Shown here piece by piece: positions 58,489 through 64,000 of a stretch of 64,000 bases of DNA. This DNA is from a bacterium (GTDB lineage: Bacteria > JAMCPX01): NCBI GenBank assembly GCA_021787665.1, contig JAJYLN010000011.1, positions 8,578 through 72,577 on the forward strand, in the 5' to 3' direction. The translations under genes were made by a program, and so were the position numbers. A model generated the notes under the pieces. That model saw only the letters and a program-made list of their open reading frames with translations, made no database searches and was not told the DNA's origin. Position 1 is the stretch's first letter; each line of letters opens with the position of its first letter.

Positions 58489-59910
58489 ATGAACAAGGGT
58501 ATCCCCACAAACGCGAAGATCGGGATATTCGTGGCCTTCGTCCTGGTACTCCTCTTCTGGATCACCTTCAGGATCAGCGGTGGTTCCCTGTTCGGCAGAG
58601 TGCAGGGCTATACGATAACGGCCGTCTTCGACGATGCACAGGGCCTGAATACGAAGACCGGCGTTTTTATAGCAGGTATAAAGGTCGGGGACATCGATAG
58701 CATCAAGCTGCACGACGACAAAGCGCTCGTAACACTGCGGATATGGCCGGGGGTGGTCATAGGGGAGAATGCAAAGGCGATCATCAGGAGCAAGGGGCTG
58801 CTCGGGGAGAAGTACATAGACATCGTCCCGGGCAGCGAGGCCGCGGCGCCCCTCTCGCCCGGGGAACGGATGCTATTTACGGAATCGCCCCCGGACTTTG
58901 CAGAGCTCATGGACAGACTCGATGCAATAACCGACAATATAAAGTCGATTACGCAAAGCCTCAATGAGGTGTTCGGCGGCCCGAAGGGCGTAGAGACCAT
59001 CAAGGATTTGGTCGATAACCTCAACAAGACGGTCAAACACATGGATCGCCTCGTGACCAGCACCAACGCAAACCTCAACAGCACATTCGATTCAGTCAAC
59101 GCGTTCGCAAAGGTTCTGAAGGAACAGGGGCCGGGGCTCCTTACCAGCCTCGCACAGGTCTCCGGAGAACTCCATACGATCATCGCGGCCAATAAGAAGT
59201 CCATCGACAAAACGATATCCAGTATCAGCGATGCAAGCGAGAAGCTGGACAGCACGCTTGCAAATCTTCAGGAGATCTCGGACGAAATCAAGGAGGGCAA
59301 GGGCACGGTCGGGAAACTGCTGACCGACGAGAAGACGCAGAAGGAAGTATCGAGGGCCATCAGCGGTCTCAGCAGTATGATCGGGGGGACGTCCCGTTTC
59401 AGGACGATCATAGACTACAGGAGCGAATATCAGTTTGCCTACAAGGACGTGAAAAGCTACCTCAACCTGAGGCTCCAGCCCACCTGGGACAAGTACTACT
59501 TGCTGGGCATTGTAGACGACCCGACGGTATACCCCCCTACCACGACGACCAACAACTCGTTGTCACAGCTCAAGATAAACGCTGAGATAGCCAAACGCAT
59601 CTCCTATTTCACGTTCCGGGGCGGTATCATAGAATCCACCGGCGGCATCGGCGTAGACATAGGACCGCCCGGCGGGCATATCAAGCTCAGCGCCGATCTG
59701 TTCAACTTCAACGAGCGGCCAAACCCGGAACTGAAGACTATGCTGAGCATATCGATCCTCCGGTACTTCCTGCTTTCCGGCGGCATGACCGACATCCTGA
59801 ACAGTGCCACCAGGACATGGTTCTTCGGACTGGGGCTCAGCTTCAATGACGAGGATCTGAAGAGCGTGTTCGGGCTTGCGGCAAGCGCGGCGTCGGCAAA
59901 CAGCAAGTAA
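58489..59910 (+). CDS. mlaD: MlaD/MCE protein with long helical needle and putative C-terminal barrel
   Basis: The 473-residue product has an N-terminal transmembrane helix (residues about 10-28), one MCE domain (about 38-115: YTITAVFDDAQGLNTKTGVF, AIIRSKGLLGEKYIDI), a helical segment of about 170 residues (heptad-rich, FAELMDRLDAITDNIKSITQ to about 300), and then 170 residues that alternate polar and hydrophobic residues (FRTIIDYRSEYQFA, SYLNLRLQPTWDKYYLLG, GHIKLSADLFNFN, TRTWFFGLGLSFNDEDL). The ending looks like a beta-barrel. E. coli MlaD is only about 183 residues. A one-protein trans-envelope bridge of this kind is reported in Veillonella parvula. Confidence 0.88.
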   Translation: MNKGIPTNAKIGIFVAFVLVLLFWITFRISGGSLFGRVQGYTITAVFDDAQGLNTKTGVFIAGIKVGDIDSIKLHDDKALVTLRIWPGVVIGENAKAIIRSKGLLGEKYIDIVPGSEAAAPLSPGERMLFTESPPDFAELMDRLDAITDNIKSITQSLNEVFGGPKGVETIKDLVDNLNKTVKHMDRLVTSTNANLNSTFDSVNAFAKVLKEQGPGLLTSLAQVSGELHTIIAANKKSIDKTISSISDASEKLDSTLANLQEISDEIKEGKGTVGKLLTDEKTQKEVSRAISGLSSMIGGTSRFRTIIDYRSEYQFAYKDVKSYLNLRLQPTWDKYYLLGIVDDPTVYPPTTTTNNSLSQLKINAEIAKRISYFTFRGGIIESTGGIGVDIGPPGGHIKLSADLFNFNERPNPELKTMLSISILRYFLLSGGMTDILNSATRTWFFGLGLSFNDEDLKSVFGLAASAASANSK

Positions 59911-60006
59911 CAGATAACCGACGTCAGCCTATTCGTCGCTCCCTCCGTACGGCATAGTGCCCTGCCTTGAACTCGCAGGTAAACCCTGCTATTGAACACT
60001 TGAGGA

Positions 60007-60477
60007 ATGGGTACGGTACACAACAGAAGACTGCTCAGGATCGGCTGGGAGCGGTATGACAGGCTGATAGAGATCCTCGCGAGGAAGCTCAGGAGGAAGC
60101 CGCAGGTGAGGTACGGGACCATAGCCGGGGTACCGAGTGGAGGGCTCGTGCCGGCGGTGTCGCTTTCCCACAGGCTCGGTGGCGAGTGCGTTACCGCGGA
60201 CCTCGGCAGACAGGACGTTGACATCGTGGTCGACGATATACTCGATTCCGGCCTGACCTACCGGCAGGTATTCGGCGGAAAGGGGCATGTAAAGCGGGCA
60301 CCCGTATACTTCGCCGTACTGTGTATAAAGAGGTCGCAGCTCCGCAGATACAGCAACACGATCCATGCCACGGTTGTCGAGGACGATGTGTGGGTGGTGT
60401 TTCCGTGGGAAGGCAAGTCCGGGAAACGGGTCAGGCAGGACATAAGCGCATACCTGAACAAGGTGAAGGGGGAATAG
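60007..60477 (+). CDS. Type I phosphoribosyltransferase
   Basis: The 156-residue product has the PRPP-binding motif VDIVVDDILDSGLTYRQ and the upstream GVPSGGLVPAVSLSHRLG. EDDVWVVFPWEG near the C-terminus resembles xanthine/hypoxanthine phosphoribosyltransferases. It probably salvages purine bases to nucleotides; the precise base is uncertain. It lies just before mgsA (3 bases). Confidence 0.85.
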   Translation: MGTVHNRRLLRIGWERYDRLIEILARKLRRKPQVRYGTIAGVPSGGLVPAVSLSHRLGGECVTADLGRQDVDIVVDDILDSGLTYRQVFGGKGHVKRAPVYFAVLCIKRSQLRRYSNTIHATVVEDDVWVVFPWEGKSGKRVRQDISAYLNKVKGE

Positions 60478-60480
60478 GCT

Positions 60481-60864
60481 ATGGGCAACAAGACGATAGC
60501 GCTGGTCGCACACGACTCGAAGAAACTCGACATCGTCGAGTGGGCGAAGTTCAACGAGGACACGCTGAGGGGATTTACGCTCTACGCGACCCAAGCCACG
60601 GGCGAGGAGATCAAGAGGCACACCTCCCTCGACATACACCTGCTCCTCAGCGGCCCGTACGGCGGCGATGCGCAGACCGGGGCCATGATAGCAGAGGGCA
60701 GGATAGATTTTCTGATCTTCCTCTGGGACCCACTGACACCGCAGCCGCACGACGTGGACGTCAAGGCGCTGCTTCGGCTTGCCGTACTCCATAACATTCC
60801 GATGGCCTGCAACAGGGTAACCGCGGACTTCATGATCTCCTCCCCTTTGTTCAGACAGCGGTAG
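60481..60864 (+). CDS. mgsA: Methylglyoxal synthase
   Basis: MgsA converts dihydroxyacetone phosphate into methylglyoxal and phosphate. The 127-residue product has IALVAHDSKKLDIVEW, LYATQATG, LSGPYGGDAQTGAMIAEG and IFLWDPLTPQPHDVDVKALLR, the last with the catalytic Asp. Length is slightly short of E. coli MgsA (152). RBS GGGGAAT lies upstream. Confidence 0.95.
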   Translation: MGNKTIALVAHDSKKLDIVEWAKFNEDTLRGFTLYATQATGEEIKRHTSLDIHLLLSGPYGGDAQTGAMIAEGRIDFLIFLWDPLTPQPHDVDVKALLRLAVLHNIPMACNRVTADFMISSPLFRQR

Positions 60865-60879
60865 GAAGGGGCCTGGCAG

Positions 60880-61917
60880 ATGGCACTGAAGGGCGCCCCG
60901 GAAAAACGATGTCTGCTGATCATTGCCCTGTCGGCCTCGACGGTTTTGTTTCACTACATCTATGGCATGTCGCATGTGGCCATGCTCGAGGTGCTGCACA
61001 GGCGACTCTGCTACATACCTATCGTTCTCGGTGGCCTGTGGTTCGGCATAGCCGGAGGCGTCTGGACTGCGGTCGGAATATCGCTGTCCGTGGTACCGTT
61101 CATCTACCTGCACCGGGATATGGCCGGGGGGTTTGCCTCCGGCGAGCTCGTCGAGATCATATTCTATCTGTTCATCGGCTGGCTCACCGGCATGCTATCG
61201 GACGCGCAGAGAGAGGAGCGCAGAAAGAATGATACGCTGAAAGAGCAGCTCAGGGCTTCCGAGCGCCTGTCGACCATTGGCGAACTGTTCGCCTATATCA
61301 TGCACGAGATCAAGAACCCCCTTAGCTCCATCAAAGGCGCAGCGGACATCGTTGCTGACCAGTCGGTCGGACCGGAGCGCAAGCTCGAATTCTCGGCCCT
61401 GCTGAAGGGCGAGATAGGCAGGCTCGATAGAACGCTCAACACCATGCTGGGCTACAGCAGGGTACCGCTCGATCTGAAGGCATGCGATATCGTCAACGAA
61501 CTCGGCAAGGTCGTCAGCCTCACCAGTACGCAGGCAGAGAAGGCCGGTGTACGGATAAACCTGTCGTCTACGGAGACGATACGTACGGTCGCGGACTGCG
61601 ACAGGATGAGACAGGTGTTTCTCAACATCATTCTGAACGCCGTAGAGGCCATGGATCGGGGCGGGGAGCTCGACATCGTGGTCCGGAAGGTGGATGACAG
61701 CTCTGTCGATATAGCGTTCGGAGACACCGGCCCGGGTATACCTCCGGAGCGCATGGAGAGCCTGTTTAGGCCCTTCTCCTCGACCAAGAAGGGCGGAACC
61801 GGTCTCGGGCTAGCTATATCGAAGCGCATCGTCGAGGAGCATGGGGGCAGGCTGCTCGTCCGGAGCGAGCCGGGCCATGGTGCCGTGTTTACCGTGAGGC
61901 TGCCGTGCAGCGCGTAA
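60880..61917 (+). CDS. Sensor histidine kinase (NtrB type)
   Basis: The 345-residue product has four hydrophobic segments in residues about 10-105 (CLLIIALSASTVLFHYIYG, LCYIPIVLGGLWFGIAGGV, WTAVGISLSVVPFIY, IIFYLFIGWLTGM), then a phosphoacceptor HisKA domain (LFAYIMHEIKNPLSSIKGA) and an HATPase (VFLNIILNAVEAMD, FGDTGPGIPPERMESL, GTGLGLAISKRIVEEHGG). There is no periplasmic loop of note. It overlaps the response regulator gene by 13 bases, so the two form a pair. The signal is unknown. Confidence 0.95.
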   Translation: MALKGAPEKRCLLIIALSASTVLFHYIYGMSHVAMLEVLHRRLCYIPIVLGGLWFGIAGGVWTAVGISLSVVPFIYLHRDMAGGFASGELVEIIFYLFIGWLTGMLSDAQREERRKNDTLKEQLRASERLSTIGELFAYIMHEIKNPLSSIKGAADIVADQSVGPERKLEFSALLKGEIGRLDRTLNTMLGYSRVPLDLKACDIVNELGKVVSLTSTQAEKAGVRINLSSTETIRTVADCDRMRQVFLNIILNAVEAMDRGGELDIVVRKVDDSSVDIAFGDTGPGIPPERMESLFRPFSSTKKGGTGLGLAISKRIVEEHGGRLLVRSEPGHGAVFTVRLPCSA

Positions 61918-63227
61918 CGATCCTCGTCGTCGAAGACAACGAAGCGCAGAGGAAGATCATGGAATTCAACCTCTCGAGGGAGGGCTACGCGGTACTCCCG
62001 GCCGGTACGGTGGGCGAAGCCATCGCCCTTATGGAGGGGCAGCGGCCCAGCGTGGTCATCACCGACGTCATGCTACCGGACGGGAACGGCATCGATCTGC
62101 TGGAGAAGCTCCTGCGCAAAGACCCGGGGCTCTCCGTCATCGTCATAACGGCCTACGGCACGATACGCATGGCCGTGGACGCGATACGGAAGGGCGCATA
62201 CGATTACCTGACAAAGCCCTATGAGAAGGAGGAACTCCTGATCTCTCTCCGGCAGGCGCTGAAGGCAAGAACGGCGGCAGGTGCACAGGGTGAAGGCAGG
62301 AACGAACTCGTGGGCGGATCGGGTGCCATCAAAGGGATCCGGGAGGTGCTGCGGCGTGTCGCAGACTCGGACGTGCCGGTACTCATAACGGGAGAGTCCG
62401 GGACGGGCAAGGAGGTCGTCGCGAGGGCCATACATAGGATCGGCAGAAGGAGGGACGGGCCCTTCGTGGCGGTCAACTGCGCGGCCATACCGTCCGATAT
62501 GCTCGAGGCTGAGCTGTTCGGGTACGCGAAGGGCTCATTCACCGGTGCGCTGAAAGATAAGCCGGGGAGGTTCGAGTCAGCGGACCGGGGCACGCTGTTT
62601 CTCGACGAGATAGGCAGCATGGCTGCGCTGCTCCAGCCCAAGCTGCTCAGGGCTATTGAGACCGGCTTCATCGAGAGGCTCGGCTCGGTCCATGGCAAGC
62701 GGATCGATGCAAGGATCATTTCGGCAACGAACGCCGACCTGGTCGGCATGATGCGGCAAGGGGCGTTCAGGGAAGACCTCTACTACAGGCTGAACGTCGT
62801 CGGCATACACCTTCCCCCGCTGCGGGAACGCAGGGAAGACATACCCCTGCTCGTGGACCATTTCATGGGCCGGTACTCGCCTGACAAAAAGATCTCACTG
62901 ACCGGCGAAGCGCTGGAAGCGATCGTGGGTCAGCCGTGGTACGGCAATGCACGGGAGCTCGAGAACTTCATACGCCGGCTTGCCGTGATAAAAGGCATGG
63001 GCACGGTGACAGGACGGGACGTCGTGGCCCTCCTGCCCCCGCTACTCCCGCTCCGTGGCTTCTCTGCGGACGAGTCCATGGACGAGGCAGAGATAAGGAT
63101 GATCCGCTCTGCCCTCGACAAGACGGGCAGCAACATAGCACGGGCCGCGAAGCTCTTAAAGATACCGCGGTACAAGCTGGTCTACCGGATGAAGAAGTAC
63201 GGGATAGCCCCCCGGGCCCGATCGTAG
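61905..63227 (+). CDS. Sigma-54-dependent response regulator (NtrC family)
   Basis: The product (440 residues from a GTG at 61905) has a receiver domain with acidic residues in ILVVEDNEAQR and phosphoacceptor in VVITDVMLPDGNGID, an AAA+ sigma-54 activation domain with Walker A GESGTGKEVVARAIH, GAFTGA-type loop YAKGSFTGALKD, Walker B GTLFLDEIGSM and a Fis-type HTH (SNIARAAKLLKIPRYKLVYRM). It should activate RpoN-dependent promoters; no clear -24/-12 box was seen in this window. Confidence 0.96.
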   Translation: MQRVTILVVEDNEAQRKIMEFNLSREGYAVLPAGTVGEAIALMEGQRPSVVITDVMLPDGNGIDLLEKLLRKDPGLSVIVITAYGTIRMAVDAIRKGAYDYLTKPYEKEELLISLRQALKARTAAGAQGEGRNELVGGSGAIKGIREVLRRVADSDVPVLITGESGTGKEVVARAIHRIGRRRDGPFVAVNCAAIPSDMLEAELFGYAKGSFTGALKDKPGRFESADRGTLFLDEIGSMAALLQPKLLRAIETGFIERLGSVHGKRIDARIISATNADLVGMMRQGAFREDLYYRLNVVGIHLPPLRERREDIPLLVDHFMGRYSPDKKISLTGEALEAIVGQPWYGNARELENFIRRLAVIKGMGTVTGRDVVALLPPLLPLRGFSADESMDEAEIRMIRSALDKTGSNIARAAKLLKIPRYKLVYRMKKYGIAPRARS

Positions 63228-63243
63228 GGAGGGCAGTGCCAGC

Positions 63244-63257
63244 GCGGCAGTCGCCGC
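63244..63257. other. Small inverted repeat between convergent genes
   Basis: GCGGC (63244-63248) and GCCGC (63253-63257) form a 5-bp stem with a 4-base loop directly before the end of the bfr gene. It has no T-run. It could be a weak bidirectional terminator between the response regulator and bfr. Confidence 0.2.
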
Positions 63258-63258
63258 A

Positions 63259-63732
63259 TCATTCCTTCTTTATCTGCTCCGCCATGTAGTTCTGCACACC
63301 CATCTGCTTGAGCTGATCGATCTGCCCCTCGATCCAGTCGATATGGTCCTCTTCCTCCCTGAGAATCGAGGAAAGGAGCTCCCGGGTGCCGTTGTCTCCC
63401 GCCTCGGTGGCGAGACGTATGCTCTCGTTGTACCCGCGTATGGCGGTCTCCTCGGCGTTGCGGTCGTTCTCGTGCATTGCCGGTACCTCGCTGCCGATGG
63501 AGAGCTCGTTCAGCTTGCTCACGATCGGAATCCCCTCGAGGAAGAGTATCCTCTCGATGAGCTTCTCGGCATGCTTCATCTCGTCGATGGCGCGCTTCTC
63601 TATTATCGTGTGCAGCTTCTCGTACTTCCAGTTGTCGCACATCTGCGCATGGACCATGTACTGGTTTATGGCGGTCAGCTCTTCCGCGAGGCGAGCGTTA
63701 AGGTGCTCTATGATCTTCTTGTTTCCCTTCAT
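63259..63732 (-). CDS. bfr: Bacterioferritin
   Basis: The 157-residue protein matches Bfr: MKGNKKIIEHLNARLAEELT, NQYMVHAQMCDNW, IDEMKHAEKLIERILFLEG (the Met is the haem ligand in family members; Glu and His of the ferroxidase site are present) and LREEEDHIDWIEGQID. It stores iron as a 24-mer with haem at dimer interfaces. The ribosome site AAAGGAGG lies upstream. Confidence 0.96.
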   Translation of the reverse strand: MKGNKKIIEHLNARLAEELTAINQYMVHAQMCDNWKYEKLHTIIEKRAIDEMKHAEKLIERILFLEGIPIVSKLNELSIGSEVPAMHENDRNAEETAIRGYNESIRLATEAGDNGTRELLSSILREEEDHIDWIEGQIDQLKQMGVQNYMAEQIKKE

Positions 63733-63762
63733 TGTACGTACCTCCTTTCAGTCTATGGAGAC

Positions 63763-63790
63763 AGCGTACCACGGGCAGGGAAATTATCAA
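63763..63790 (-). promoter_or_regulatory. Possible promoter of bfr
   Basis: On the minus strand TTGATA (63790-63785) and TACGCT (63768-63763) are separated by 16 bases, about 30 bases upstream of the start codon at 63732. Confidence 0.4.
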
Positions 63791-63843
63791 TATCTTTCAG
63801 ATTTACAATTTAACAGATTAATATCTACAAGGTTTTTTATCAG

Positions 63844-64000
63844 ATGAAAATGTTTGTCCAGGGTCGCGGGGTCAGTCAGATATTGAAAGGTGGAACAAGT
63901 AGGATAATACGCAAGGAGTTTCCAGAACTGGAAGAATTTCTATGGGGCGATAGTTTTTGGGCGGATGGCTATTTTGCCGAGTCTGTCGGTAAAGTCGAAG
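63844..64000 (+). pseudogene. 5'-truncated IS200/IS605-type transposase fragment, off the right edge
   Basis: The frame from the ATG at 63844 runs to the window end and encodes MKMFVQGRGVSQILKGGTS followed by RIIRKEFPELEEFLWGDSFW and ADGYFAESVGKV. This matches the C-terminal half of TnpA (Y1, HUH) transposases: a LKGxTSRxIRKEFPEL stretch, an aromatic-rich W..Y segment and then SVG. The HUH motif and the first half should lie upstream, but a stop at 63811-63813 and the bfr gene leave no room, so it is truncated or rearranged. The catalytic Tyr would be beyond the edge. Confidence 0.72.

Overview
The window looks like a chromosomal stretch of a diderm (Gram-negative-type) bacterium with fairly high GC. 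Evidence for two membranes: a type II secretion operon, an MlaEFD lipid-transport operon, a GmhB-type heptose phosphatase, an EnvC-like murein hydrolase activator, several lipobox proteins and outer-membrane barrels. Heavy use of AGG/AGA (Arg) and ATA (Ile) codons, the sigma-54 regulator and the gene mix suggest a Nitrospirota- or Desulfobacterota-like lineage. This is inference; no 16S rRNA is present.

Layout. (1) 1-5018, minus strand: envelope proteins, namely a partial outer-membrane protein, a PKD-repeat/PQQ-propeller lipoprotein and a lipoprotein with a coiled coil and a putative barrel. purB follows (5061-6368). (2) 6502-10740: signalling genes, namely a pentapeptide-repeat membrane protein, an FHA-GAF-class III cyclase, a lone receiver domain and a GAF/coiled-coil protein. 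(3) 11012-31252: about 20 kb, all plus strand: fused M16 peptidase, gmhB, gamma-carbonic-anhydrase-like protein, cNMP-binding protein, guaB, guaA, dnaE, hfq, hflX, then gspCDEFGHI. Many genes overlap or nearly touch. The gsp operon stops at a gspI-like gene, with no J-M. (4) 31505-36244, minus strand: ffh-rpsP-trmD-rplS followed by an SMC-like ATPase with a membrane hairpin; rimM is absent from its usual place. (5) 36245-39084: accessory, more AT-rich DNA with a radC remnant, a frameshifted TatT/TPR gene and a GH5 glycosidase lipoprotein.

(6) 39106-46237: START-like protein, tRNA-His, GMC oxidoreductase, and two large lipoprotein beta-propellers (kelch-like; TIG+NHL). (7) 46331-49740, minus strand: APC permease, small membrane protein, membrane-anchored UspA and two TrkA/RCK proteins, which together look like a split KimA-type potassium transporter. 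(8) 49768-53417: PpiD-like chaperone without a PPIase domain, ICMT-like methyltransferase, tRNA-Arg, an AT-rich patch with a DUF3800 remnant, and a DUF481 outer-membrane protein. (9) 53485-63732: TtcA-like enzyme, glnB-envC-alr-mlaE-mlaF-mlaD, a phosphoribosyltransferase, mgsA, an NtrB/NtrC-type two-component pair and bacterioferritin. A truncated IS200-like transposase runs off the right edge.

The most interesting points are the MlaD protein, whose C-terminal region looks like an outer-membrane barrel (a possible one-protein trans-envelope lipid bridge without MlaA/B/C); the APC-Usp-RCK transporter operon; and the membrane-hairpin SMC-like ATPase downstream of rplS. I found no CRISPR array, prophage or defence island. 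I did not find a clearly unprecedented multi-gene system.
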